This document shows, one piece after another, positions 27,046-34,732 of a stretch of DNA of 64,000 nucleotides. The stretch is from Kutzneria sp. CA-103260. Lineage in GTDB: Bacteria; Actinomycetota; Actinomycetes; Mycobacteriales; Pseudonocardiaceae. Numbering within the stretch: position 1 is the stretch's first letter; every line of letters starts with the position of its first letter. Below the pieces are notes generated by a model, which made no database searches, was not told the DNA's origin, and worked only from the letters and a program-made list of their open reading frames with translations. The stretch covers positions 8,370,001 through 8,434,000 of the forward strand of contig NZ_CP073318.1 in the NCBI RefSeq assembly GCF_018263855.1, read 5' to 3'. A program made the translations under genes and the position numbers.

Positions 27046-28014
27046 ATGGCGGGTAACTCCCAGCGTCGTGGCGCCATGCGCAAGACGGGCACCAAGAAGG
27101 GCGCCGTCGTCGGCTCGGGTGGCCAGCGGTCCAAGGGTCTGGAGGGCAAGGGTCCGACGCCCAAGGCGTCCGACCGCACCGGGCATCCGGCGCAGCGCAA
27201 GGCCAACGCCGCGGCCGCGCGCAAGGAGGACCAGCAGAAGCGGGCCAAGCGGACGGGCAACAACGCCGAGACGGTCGCTGGCCGCAACCCGGTCGTCGAG
27301 TGCCTGCGGGCCGGCGTGCCGGCCACCGCGCTCTACGTGGCGATCGGCATCGACGCCGACGAGCGGGTGGCCGAGTCGATCAAGCTGGCCGGCAACCGGG
27401 GCATCTCCGTGCTGGAGGTGGCCCGCGGCGAGCTGGACCGGATCACCGCCGGGGCCATGCACCAGGGCCTCGGCCTTCAGGTGCCGCCGTACGAGTACCG
27501 GCACCCCGACGAGCTGCTCAAGCAGGCCCAGGACAGCGGCGAGCCGCCGCTGCTGGTGGCGCTGGACGGCGTCACCGATCCGCGCAACCTCGGCGCCGTC
27601 GTGCGGTCCGCCGCCGCTTTCGGCGCCCAGGGCGTGCTGCTGCCGCAGCGGCGCAGCGCCGGCATGACCGCCGTGGCCTGGCGGACCAGCGCCGGCACCG
27701 CCGCCCGGATGCCGATCGCCGTCGCCACCAACCTCACCCGGACGCTGCGCGACTGGGCGTCCGAGGGCTTGATGGTGATCGGGCTCGACGCCGACGCCAC
27801 GATCTCCTCCGACGAGCTGGAGCTGGCCACCGGTCCGCTGGTGGTGGTCGTCGGCTCCGAGGGCCGCGGGCTGTCCCGGCTGGTCCGGGAGACCTGCGAC
27901 CAGACCGTGTCCATCCCGATGGCCGCCGGCGTCGAGTCGCTCAACGCCTCCGTCGCCGCCGGTGTCGTGCTGGCCGAGGTGGCCCGCCGCCGAAGGGTGG
28001 CCGGTCGGATCTGA
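27046..28014 (+). CDS. rlmB: 23S rRNA (guanosine-2'-O-)-methyltransferase RlmB-like (SpoU/TrmH)
   Basis: 322 residues. A basic, Lys/Arg/Gly-rich N-terminal tail (about 1-75) precedes the SpoU substrate-binding part ([12 protein letters not shown]). The trefoil-knot methyltransferase domain follows, with [30 protein letters not shown] and [18 protein letters not shown]. It uses SAM to methylate the 2'-hydroxyl of a ribosomal guanosine. In mycobacteria the homologue also follows cysS. GAGGAAC precedes the ATG. The exact target base is inferred from family. Confidence 0.92.
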   Translation: MAGNSQRRGAMRKTGTKKGAVVGSGGQRSKGLEGKGPTPKASDRTGHPAQRKANAAAARKEDQQKRAKRTGNNAETVAGRNPVVECLRAGVPATALYVAIGIDADERVAESIKLAGNRGISVLEVARGELDRITAGAMHQGLGLQVPPYEYRHPDELLKQAQDSGEPPLLVALDGVTDPRNLGAVVRSAAAFGAQGVLLPQRRSAGMTAVAWRTSAGTAARMPIAVATNLTRTLRDWASEGLMVIGLDADATISSDELELATGPLVVVVGSEGRGLSRLVRETCDQTVSIPMAAGVESLNASVAAGVVLAEVARRRRVAGRI

Positions 28015-28081
28015 CGTTCGGCCAAACGGCCCCTCGGTCTTGGGTTAGGGTCGACCGTCCGTCCCTGACCCGAGGCCGAGG

Positions 28082-29515
28082 ATGAACTTCGTCAGCCCCC
28101 TGTTCCTGTGGTACTTCGTGCCGGTCGTGCTGCTGGCCGTGCTCGTCACGCCACGTGGCTGGCGCAACGGCGTGGTCGCCGTGGCCAGCCTGGTCTTCTA
28201 CGCCGCGGGCGCCGGGCCGACGACGCTGTTGCTGCTGTGCAGCATGGCCATCAACTACCTGGCCGGCATGATCCTGGAGCCGGAGCGCAGCCGGCTGGCG
28301 GCCAGCGACCGCCGGGTCGTGCTGGCCGGGGTGATCGCCATCAACCTGGCCGCGCTGGTCGTGTGGAAGTACGCCGGCTTCCTCACCCAGCAGGCCGACA
28401 GCATCGCCAAGCTGTTCGGCGGGGGCGTCGAGGTCGCCCAGGTGGCGCTGCCCATCGGCATCTCGTTCTACACCTTCCACCACATCTCGTACCTCGTCGA
28501 CATCCACCGCGGTGAGCGCAAGGCCGCCCGCAACCCCGTCGCGTTCATCGCCTACATCGCGATGTTCCCCCAGCTCGTCGCCGGCCCCATCGTGCGCTAC
28601 CGGGAGATCGCCGACCAGCTGCCCCAGCTTCGCTACCACCGACTCGACGACTTCGCCGCCGGGTTCCCCCGGTTCGCCCTCGGGCTGAGCAAGAAGGTCA
28701 TCGTCGCCGACCAGCTCGGGCCCGTCGTCGCCACCTGCTTCGACACCGCCCCGCACGACATGACCTTCGGCATCGCCTGGGTCGGGGCCATCGCCTACAC
28801 CCTGCAGCTGTACTTCGACTTCTCCGGCTACTCCGACATGGCCATCGGTCTCGGACGAATGCTCGGTTTCCGCCTGCCGGAGAACTTCGCCCGCCCCTAC
28901 TCCTCGGTCACCGTCACCGAGTTCTGGCGCCGCTGGCACATGTCCCTGTCCCGCTGGTTCCGCGACTACGTCTACATCCCCTTGGGCGGCAACCGTCATG
29001 GCGTGGCCAAGACGTACCGCAACCTCGGCATCGTCTTCGTGCTCACCGGTTTCTGGCACGGCGCCAACTGGACTTTCCTGGTCTGGGGCCTCTACCACGG
29101 CGCCCTGCTCGTGATCGAACGCGGCCTCGACACCGGCAAGGCCCCGGCCGTGCCCCTGCACCGCCTGCTCCGCCGGGCCAGCACCCTCCTGCTCGTCGTC
29201 TTCGGCTGGGTCCTCTTCCGCGCCCCCGACCTCGGTCAGGCCCTCGTGATGATGGGCCACATGCTCATCCCCGACTTCTCCGGCCTCGGCGACGTCGTCG
29301 GGCCGACGTTGAACAACCAGCGCACCCTCGTCCTGCTCCTGGCCCTGCTCATCGTCCTCATGCCCGCCCGCCCCGCCACCGGCCGCTTCCTCGAGTCCGC
29401 CCGCACCCGCCCCGCCATCGCCCTGCGCGCCGGCGTCATGCTCATCGGCCTCCCCTACGCCGCCATCCTCCTGGCGTCAGGCACCTTCAGCCCGTTCTTG
29501 TACTACCAGTTCTGA
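28082..29515 (+). CDS. MBOAT-family O-acyltransferase (AlgI-like)
   Basis: A 477-residue integral membrane protein with about ten to twelve hydrophobic segments. Diagnostic motifs are FPQLVAGPIVRYREI, LYFDFSGYSDMAIGLGRMLG, RRWHMSLSRWF with YIPLGGNR, and the catalytic His in TGFWHGANWTFLVWG. AlgI-type enzymes move acyl groups onto extracellular polysaccharides or lipids. There is no partner SGNH/AlgJ-like protein beside it, so the substrate is unknown. TAGGGT at 28046-28051 is a possible -10. ATG start next to GAGG. Confidence 0.93.
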   Translation: MNFVSPLFLWYFVPVVLLAVLVTPRGWRNGVVAVASLVFYAAGAGPTTLLLLCSMAINYLAGMILEPERSRLAASDRRVVLAGVIAINLAALVVWKYAGFLTQQADSIAKLFGGGVEVAQVALPIGISFYTFHHISYLVDIHRGERKAARNPVAFIAYIAMFPQLVAGPIVRYREIADQLPQLRYHRLDDFAAGFPRFALGLSKKVIVADQLGPVVATCFDTAPHDMTFGIAWVGAIAYTLQLYFDFSGYSDMAIGLGRMLGFRLPENFARPYSSVTVTEFWRRWHMSLSRWFRDYVYIPLGGNRHGVAKTYRNLGIVFVLTGFWHGANWTFLVWGLYHGALLVIERGLDTGKAPAVPLHRLLRRASTLLLVVFGWVLFRAPDLGQALVMMGHMLIPDFSGLGDVVGPTLNNQRTLVLLLALLIVLMPARPATGRFLESARTRPAIALRAGVMLIGLPYAAILLASGTFSPFLYYQF

Positions 29516-29545
29516 TCCACACCCCACCTGAGCGGGGCGAACGGC

Positions 29546-29941
29546 TCACGCGCGAGCGGTTCCGAAGTAGTCGCGAAGCCGGGCGATCCTCCCGTCCCTG
29601 AGCCGGAAAATCTGCACGAACGACATGGTGGTTCGCTGCCCGTCCGGAAGGTCGAAGACGGTGTCGATCTCCGCCACGAACATGTCCGGGTCCACGGTGT
29701 GCAACGCGTACTTGGACTCCTGAACGTTCACGGTGCCGGGAACATCAAAACCCTCGTGGTACTGGCGGATTCCGTCCCGGATCGCGGCCCGTCCTGCCAG
29801 CCGCCGCGGCAGACGGTGGCCCTCGGGCACCAGAGGTGCCTCGAACACGCCGTCCTCGGCGAACAGCTCCGCCACGGCGTCAGGGTTCCGGCTGATCGCG
29901 CCCGCGTGGAGGTACCGCTCGAAGAACTCCTTGTGCGTCAC
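29546..29941 (-). CDS. SnoaL-like (NTF2-fold) protein
   Basis: 131 residues: THKEFFERYLHAGAISRNPD, ELFAEDGVFEAPL, GRAAIRDGIRQYH and VQIFRLRDGRIARLRDYF give the cone-shaped NTF2/SnoaL fold used by small isomerases, cyclases and binding proteins. GTG start. It is ten bases downstream of another NTF2-fold gene on the same strand, so both are probably one transcript. Substrate unknown. Confidence 0.85.
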   Translation of the reverse strand: MTHKEFFERYLHAGAISRNPDAVAELFAEDGVFEAPLVPEGHRLPRRLAGRAAIRDGIRQYHEGFDVPGTVNVQESKYALHTVDPDMFVAEIDTVFDLPDGQRTTMSFVQIFRLRDGRIARLRDYFGTARA

Positions 29942-29951
29942 TCTTTCCAAG

Positions 29952-30395
29952 CTATCGACGCCACTCGGGCAGCGGGCCGAGGTCGAACGTGCCCTGCACC
30001 TTTCGCCGCCCGATCCGCCACTGGCCGTCGACCTGCGAGTAGTGGTCCTCGTAGGTGCCGCCGCCGGTGACCCAGGTGCCGTCGGGCAGCTGGACGTGGA
30101 CGATGACGTCGGAGCGGCCGGTGGCCTGGGAGAGGTCGATGACGTGGTTGACGGTGCCGTGCTGCATGACCGCAAACGCTTGCCACTGGCGTTGTACGGC
30201 GGCGCAGATGGCGTCGATGCCGGTGAAGACGTAGTCGGGATCGGAGTCGGTCTCCCAGACGGCGTCGGGGGTCCAGACGCGCCGCCACAACGCAAGGTCC
30301 CGGTGGTCGGCGGCGACGCAGTAGTGGTGGGCCAGGCGGTGCAGCGCCAGTTCGGCTTCGACCCGCTCCAGGCGGGCGACGAGGTCGGTGAACAT
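29952..30395 (-). CDS. SnoaL_4-type NTF2-fold protein
   Basis: 147 residues with HRLAHHYCVAADHRDLALWR, VWTPDAVWETD and GGGTYEDHYSQVDGQWRIGR. This is the pattern of the SnoaL_4 subgroup, which includes aromatic-ring hydroxylase small subunits and dehydratases. The His-His-Tyr and Asp-His residues could form an active site. First gene of a two-gene unit with the following SnoaL-like gene. No Shine-Dalgarno is obvious; CAGACT six bases before the ATG could serve as a -10. The reaction is unknown. Confidence 0.84.
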   Translation of the reverse strand: MFTDLVARLERVEAELALHRLAHHYCVAADHRDLALWRRVWTPDAVWETDSDPDYVFTGIDAICAAVQRQWQAFAVMQHGTVNHVIDLSQATGRSDVIVHVQLPDGTWVTGGGTYEDHYSQVDGQWRIGRRKVQGTFDLGPLPEWRR

Positions 30396-30460
30396 CGCAC
30401 CAGTCTGGGGATTCCGCCGGGCGGCGGGGCGGAGTAGGCAGGAAGGCGCGAAGGAGGCCG

Positions 30461-31027
30461 ATGATGCCCAAGATCGTGATCCTGACCGGGGACGCCGCCG
30501 AGGACCTGGAGTTCTTCTACCCGTACCAGCGGCTGCGGGAGGAGGGCTACGAGGTGCACGTGGCGGCGCCGACGAAGAAGAAGTTGCAGTTCGTGGTGCA
30601 CGACTTCGTGGACGGGTTCGACACGTACACGGAGAAGCTGGGCCACACGTGGGATGCGGACGTGGCGTTCGCGGATGTGGACCCGGCGGAGTACGTGGCG
30701 GCGGTGGTGCCGGGAGGGCGAGCGCCGGAGTACATCCGGAACAACCCGGATTGCCAGCGGATCCTGCGGCACTTCGTCAACGAGGGAAAACCGTTGGCGC
30801 ATCTGTGTCACGGGGCGTTGGCGCTGGCGACGGCAGGCCTGTTGGACGGCCGGCGGACGGCGGCGTACCCGGCGTTGGAGCCGGACGTGCGGGCGGCGGG
30901 TGGGGAGTTCGTGGACAGCGAGGCGGTGGTGGACGGCACGATGGTGACGGCCCGGGCCTGGCCGGACCACCCGGCGTGGATGCGGGAGTTCATCGCGGTG
31001 CTGAGGGCGAAGGCGCCGGTCAGCTAG
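30461..31027 (+). CDS. DJ-1/PfpI family protein
   Basis: 188 residues with the class I glutamine amidotransferase-like fold. The nucleophile elbow AHLCHGALAL carries the reactive Cys followed by His, and the acidic partner lies near the N-terminus (TGDAAEDLEFFYPYQRL). Members act as deglycases/hydratases, chaperones or proteases; the activity here is open. AAGGAGG gives a good ribosome site before ATG. Its last 8 bp overlap the 3' end of the convergent TetR gene. Confidence 0.88.
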   Translation: MMPKIVILTGDAAEDLEFFYPYQRLREEGYEVHVAAPTKKKLQFVVHDFVDGFDTYTEKLGHTWDADVAFADVDPAEYVAAVVPGGRAPEYIRNNPDCQRILRHFVNEGKPLAHLCHGALALATAGLLDGRRTAAYPALEPDVRAAGGEFVDSEAVVDGTMVTARAWPDHPAWMREFIAVLRAKAPVS

Positions 31028-31607
31028 GGAGGATGCCGGCGGCGACGGTGGACGCCAGTGCCGCGGCGACGGAGTCGGGGTCGGCGGACGGCTCGGTGAA
31101 GTGGTCGAGAAAGGCCCGCTGGAAGCAGGCGCCGATGAGCAGCGCGGTGGCGGCCCGGACGTCGGCGTCGGGGCGGATACGGCCCAGGAGTTGTTCGGCG
31201 GCAAGGTAATCGGCGACGGCGTCGTTCACGCGCTGCGGACCGGCGTCGCGTTCCCGCAGCGCGGCCCGGTGCGCGGCGAACAGCGTGGGCTCGGCGAACA
31301 GCGAGGCGGCCATCGGGAAGTTGTGGCCGTAGAAGACGATGGTGGCGCGGGCGATGTCGGTGAGGTGCCGCAGCACGGTGTCGGTGCCGACCCGCCCGCC
31401 CAGCCCGGCCAGGAGCGTGGTCAGCGAGCCGGGGGCACGCTCGGCCAGCACGGCCAGGAACAGCTCGGTCTTGTCGCGGAAGTGCTTGTACAGCGCGGCT
31501 TCGGAGAAGCCGGCGGCGCGGGCGATCTCCTTGGTGGTGGCGTGCGCCAGCCCGCGGGCGCGCATCACCTCGGCCGCCGCGTCGACCATTCGGTCCCGAG
31601 TGCTCAC
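31020..31607 (-). CDS. TetR-family transcriptional regulator
   Basis: 195 residues from GTG at 31607 (GGAGG five bases upstream). The N-terminal helix-turn-helix is TRDRMVDAAAEVM...TTKEIARAAGFSEAALYKHF; the ligand-binding C-terminal part is helical (TALLIGACFQRAFLDHF). It is divergent from an NAD(P)-binding protein, with two palindromic sites and shared -10 boxes between them. Autoregulation and control of that gene are therefore likely. The ligand is unknown. Confidence 0.92.
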   Translation of the reverse strand: MSTRDRMVDAAAEVMRARGLAHATTKEIARAAGFSEAALYKHFRDKTELFLAVLAERAPGSLTTLLAGLGGRVGTDTVLRHLTDIARATIVFYGHNFPMAASLFAEPTLFAAHRAALRERDAGPQRVNDAVADYLAAEQLLGRIRPDADVRAATALLIGACFQRAFLDHFTEPSADPDSVAAALASTVAAGILPS

Positions 31608-31625
31608 CGACACCTCCGGTTGACA

Positions 31626-31670
31626 GGTGAGTAAGTGCTCACCCACTATAGCGGTGAGTGAGTACTTACC
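31626..31670. promoter_or_regulatory. Twin TetR operators in a divergent promoter
   Basis: Two 18-bp dyads, GGTGAGTAAGTGCTCACC (31626-31643) and GGTGAGTGAGTACTTACC (31653-31670), flank -10-like boxes TATAGC (plus, 31647-31652) and TATAGT (minus, 31650-31645). Binding there would block both the tetR promoter and that of the NmrA-like gene. Confidence 0.75.
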
Positions 31671-31689
31671 AACCACAACGGAGGACACG

Positions 31690-32310
31690 ATGCGCATCAC
31701 GTTGTTCGGCGCGACCGGGGGCACCGGTCGGCAGGTTCTGGATCAGGCGCTGGCCGCGGGACACGAGGTCACGGCGGTGGTGCGGGACCCGGCGAAGCTG
31801 ACGGCACCGGATGTGGTGGCGGCGGATGTGATGGACCCGAAGGCGATCGCGCCGTTCATCGACGGCCGCGACGTCGTGGTCACGGCCATCGGCGCACGCG
31901 AGCTCCGCCAGCCGACGAGCGTGCAGACCGACAGCACGAAGAGCATCGTCGAGGCGATGCGCCGGACCGGCGTCCGCCGGCTGATCGTGGTCAGCAACAG
32001 CGGCATGGTGACCGAAGGCGACGGCCCGCTGACCAAGGCGCTGGTCAAGCCGATCCTGCGGCGGATCCTGGTGCACGGCTGGACCGACATGCGCCACATG
32101 GAGGACGTGGTGACGGCGAGCGGCCTGGACTGGACGATCATCCGCCCGCCGATGCTGACCGACGGCCCCCGCACCGGCGCCTACCGCCGCGAGATCGGCC
32201 GGAACGTCCGCGGCGGCAACCGGATCTCCCGCGCCGACGTGGCCGACAGCATCCTGCGCAGCCTCGGCGATCCCGGCGCGGTGCGGGCCACGGTGTCGAT
32301 CGCGAACTGA
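31690..32310 (+). CDS. NmrA-like NAD(P)-binding protein (atypical SDR)
   Basis: 206 residues with a Rossmann dinucleotide motif (LFGATGGTGRQVL), VVTAIGARELRQPTS, VRRLIVVSNSGMV and DWTIIRPPMLTDGP. This is the SDR-a5/NmrA pattern of NAD(P)H-binding oxidoreductases or redox sensors. The catalytic Tyr-x-x-x-Lys of classical SDRs is not evident. GGAGGAC precedes the ATG. It is controlled with the adjacent tetR from a shared operator region. Its stop is directly abutted by the convergent CMD gene. Confidence 0.87.
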   Translation: MRITLFGATGGTGRQVLDQALAAGHEVTAVVRDPAKLTAPDVVAADVMDPKAIAPFIDGRDVVVTAIGARELRQPTSVQTDSTKSIVEAMRRTGVRRLIVVSNSGMVTEGDGPLTKALVKPILRRILVHGWTDMRHMEDVVTASGLDWTIIRPPMLTDGPRTGAYRREIGRNVRGGNRISRADVADSILRSLGDPGAVRATVSIAN

Positions 32311-32727
32311 TCAGTCCACAGTGGTCTCGACCGGCAGCAGGCCGCGCTCGGCGAAGACCTCCTTGGCCACGGCGGTCGCGTTGAGGGCACGGGGAAAGCC
32401 GCAGTAGCCGGCCGACTGGAGCAGCGCCTCGACGATCTCGGCGGGCGTGAGGCCGACGTTGAGCCCGGTGTTGATGTGCACCCGCAGCTGGGGTTCGCAG
32501 CCGCCCAGTGCGGTGAGCATGCCGATGGTGACCAGCTGGCGGTCCCTGGGCACCAACTGCGGCCGGCTGTAGATCTCGCCGAAGCCCCAGGCCACCACCT
32601 GGTGGGCCAGTTCGGGTGAGACGTCCGCGAGCGAGTCGACCACCGCGGGCCCGATTCCCCCGCTGACCTCGTTGAGCAGCGCCATCCCCCGGTCGAACCG
32701 GGCTTGTCGATCATCGTGCTCGGTCAT
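32311..32727 (-). CDS. Carboxymuconolactone decarboxylase family protein
   Basis: 138 residues, all-helical CMD fold: GEIYSRPQLVPRDRQLVTIGML, LGGCEPQLRVHINTGLNVGLT and ALLQSAGYCGFPRALNA. It resembles gamma-carboxymuconolactone decarboxylases and lacks the AhpD CxxC thiol pair. No catabolic operon accompanies it, so its substrate is open. ATG with TAAGGT six bases upstream: leaderless start, divergent from the next gene. Confidence 0.88.
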   Translation of the reverse strand: MTEHDDRQARFDRGMALLNEVSGGIGPAVVDSLADVSPELAHQVVAWGFGEIYSRPQLVPRDRQLVTIGMLTALGGCEPQLRVHINTGLNVGLTPAEIVEALLQSAGYCGFPRALNATAVAKEVFAERGLLPVETTVD

Positions 32728-32733
32728 AGGCCC

Positions 32734-32758
32734 ACCTTACGACGTCACCCATTAGGAT
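32734..32758. promoter_or_regulatory. Divergent pair of leaderless promoters
   Basis: TAAGGT (minus, 32739-32734) and TAGGAT (plus, 32753-32758) each end six bases before a start codon (32727 and 32765). Both transcripts should begin at, or next to, the initiation codon inside one 37-bp gap. Confidence 0.55.
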
Positions 32759-32764
32759 CATGCG

Positions 32765-33277
32765 GTGATGGCGTTCGACGGTCACGTCTGGATCCACGAC
32801 GGCCAGCTCTACCTCAGCGGAAACCCCCACGGCAGCCCCGACTGGGACCGCTGCTTCACCGCCAACCCGGTCGGCATCGTCGGTGTGTACGGCGGCGAGG
32901 CGATCCTGCTCACCGGCCTGCACACCGGTCACGTCGGCGTCCGGGTCGACCTGGCCGCGGCCGATCCCGGCGCGCAGCTGGAGCGCTACGAGGACGTGGT
33001 GGAGATCGACTTCACCCCGGCCGAGGACGAGCTGCACCTGGTCGAGTGGGCCGGCGAGGACAGCCACCCGCTCGGCCCGCTGCCGGCCGGCCCGGGCAAC
33101 CACCGATTGCGGTACCACGCAAGGGGAATGGACGCCGGCCACGACCTGGACACGGCCGACGAGCACGACGGCGAGCCGGTCGACGAGTACCTGGTGCAGG
33201 TGTGGCCGGCCCGTCCGTCGATGCCGGCCACCCTCAAGCTGACCAGCGCCTACGCCCAGGCCTGCCAGAGCAGCTAA
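32765..33277 (+). CDS. Hypothetical protein, unrecognised
   Basis: 170 residues, acidic, without signal peptide or membrane segment. Features seen: FDGHVWIHDGQLYLSG near the start, alternating short beta-like segments (GIVGVYGGEAILLTGLHTG), an acidic middle (VVEIDFTPAEDELHLVEW) and a conserved-looking EPVDEYLVQVWPA near the end. No catalytic motif. GTG start (ATG follows directly), with TAGGAT six bases before. Cytoplasmic by default. Probably a small actinobacterial family; function not assigned. Confidence 0.75.
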   Translation: MMAFDGHVWIHDGQLYLSGNPHGSPDWDRCFTANPVGIVGVYGGEAILLTGLHTGHVGVRVDLAAADPGAQLERYEDVVEIDFTPAEDELHLVEWAGEDSHPLGPLPAGPGNHRLRYHARGMDAGHDLDTADEHDGEPVDEYLVQVWPARPSMPATLKLTSAYAQACQSS

Positions 33278-34059
33278 CCCTTGCGCCCCACCGTGAGCAG
33301 GTGCGAGGAGACGCCGAGCACGCTGGGGTCGGACTCCATCAGCCGCAGCGCCCAGAGCAGGTGCTCGCGCTGCACCGGATCGGCCAGCCGGGCCTCGATC
33401 TCGTCGTCGGGCAGGGCCCGTGCACTGCCCTCGATGGCGAACACCTGCGGCGCAAGGAATCCCGCCTCGGTGGCCTCCTGGACCGACTCCTCGGGGCGGT
33501 GGAAGTACGTGTGGGTGAACCACTCGTGCCGCCCCTCGGGCGGCCGGTGGTGGCCGTCGACCACAGTGGACGCGACCATGGAGTGGAACTCCTTGTACCG
33601 GAACAGGTTTCGGAACAAGGCATCGTGCAGCGAGGAGAACCGGGCGATGGTCGCGGCGGCGACGTACCCGCCGGGCTTGAGCACTCGATGGGCCTCGCGC
33701 CAGGCGGCCAGCCGGTCCTCGACGGTCAGCAGGTGGTACAGCGGCCCGCACATGAGCACGAAGTCGTACGAGGCGTCGGCGGCGTCCAGCTTGCGCGCGT
33801 CGCCGAGAGTCGCGGTGACGCCGGGGATTTCCGCCGCCCGGGCCACATGCAGCGGCATGGCGTCGACCAGGTCGACCCGATGGCCGAGCTCGGCCAGCCA
33901 GCGCGCGTGCACCCCGGTCCCACCACCAACGTCCACAATGGACGAAGGAACTGCCGGCAGGTAGCGCTCCACGAGTTCCCTGGTGCGCACCAGCTCCAGC
34001 ATCCCGCCGCCGGCGCCGAGCCGCCCGTCTTCCCCGTCCTGCTCGTAATAGGCCTGCAT
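33274..34059 (-). CDS. Class I SAM-dependent methyltransferase
   Basis: 261 residues with SAM-binding motif I IVDVGGGTGVHARWLAELGH, motif II acidic loop (VDLVDAMP), DARKLDAADASYDFVLMCGPLYHL and the RVLKPGG post-motif. Small-molecule acceptor unknown. ATG at 34059 is preceded by TACGGT (34071-34066) six bases upstream: leaderless. Its 3' end overlaps that of the convergent hypothetical gene by 4 bp. Confidence 0.9.
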   Translation of the reverse strand: MQAYYEQDGEDGRLGAGGGMLELVRTRELVERYLPAVPSSIVDVGGGTGVHARWLAELGHRVDLVDAMPLHVARAAEIPGVTATLGDARKLDAADASYDFVLMCGPLYHLLTVEDRLAAWREAHRVLKPGGYVAAATIARFSSLHDALFRNLFRYKEFHSMVASTVVDGHHRPPEGRHEWFTHTYFHRPEESVQEATEAGFLAPQVFAIEGSARALPDDEIEARLADPVQREHLLWALRLMESDPSVLGVSSHLLTVGRKG

Positions 34060-34093
34060 CTCTCGACCGTAGCGAAGCGGGCCAGCTGTTTTC

Positions 34094-34675
34094 TCAGTCG
34101 CCGTAACGGATCTTGATGTCGCCGGCGCTCACGCTGCCCTCGACATGAAGCACCGGCTGGCCGGGGTCGCCATGCGCGCTGGCCTTGTTGTTGAACTTGC
34201 CGCTGCCCACCGACACCCCCTCGACCACCACGGTCCAGCCCCGCGGCACGAGCACCTTGATGTTGCCCCAGCCGCATTCGAGGTGCAGCCACACGTCGCG
34301 GTGCCGGCAGACCGCCTCGCTGAAGTCGATCTTCACGTGGCCCATCGAGCAGCGCGCGTTGATCCGGCTCGGCACCGTCCACCGGCCGACCTGGTTGACG
34401 TTGCCCATGCCCGCGTTGAGCTCGAGCGGCCGCTCGTCCTCGACCGGAACGGGCGAGGTCAGCGCGACGGTTCCGTTGTGCAGGGCGGTGGGCAGGTCGG
34501 CCAGGATCACGGTGAGCTCGCCGCGCACCTTGGCCGAGGCGGCGATCGCGCTGCGCTCGCCGTACTCGTCGATCGTGATCATCCCCTGGTCCAGCGCGTC
34601 CTGCAGAATCGCGGCCGCCCGCTCCCGTTCGGCGTTGGACACCCTGAGGTTGGCCGGGTCGATCGCGTCAGTCAT
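34094..34675 (-). CDS. DUF1707 / LiaF-like domain protein
   Basis: 193 residues. The N-terminal DUF1707 domain (LRVSNAERERAAAILQDALDQGMITIDEYGER) is a helical SHOCT-like module. The C-terminal half (NARCSMGHVKIDFSEAV, LECGWGNIKVLVPRGW, GDIKIRYGD) resembles the beta-helical cell-wall-active antibiotic response (LiaF C-terminal) domain. Neither signal nor membrane segment is present. Envelope-stress function is inferred only from the fold. ATG with TAGCGT (34687-34682) six bases upstream: leaderless. Confidence 0.85.
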   Translation of the reverse strand: MTDAIDPANLRVSNAERERAAAILQDALDQGMITIDEYGERSAIAASAKVRGELTVILADLPTALHNGTVALTSPVPVEDERPLELNAGMGNVNQVGRWTVPSRINARCSMGHVKIDFSEAVCRHRDVWLHLECGWGNIKVLVPRGWTVVVEGVSVGSGKFNNKASAHGDPGQPVLHVEGSVSAGDIKIRYGD

Positions 34676-34732
34676 GGCATCACGCTAGTACGGATCGACA
34701 GCCGGTCCATTGGGTAAGTCCCCGATTCCGGC

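Noticed and set aside
29546-31204. One 552-residue minus-strand protein
   Set aside because: It crosses a frame that is shadow of the DJ-1 gene and another SnoaL gene; only the C-terminal 131 residues form a real SnoaL-like protein.
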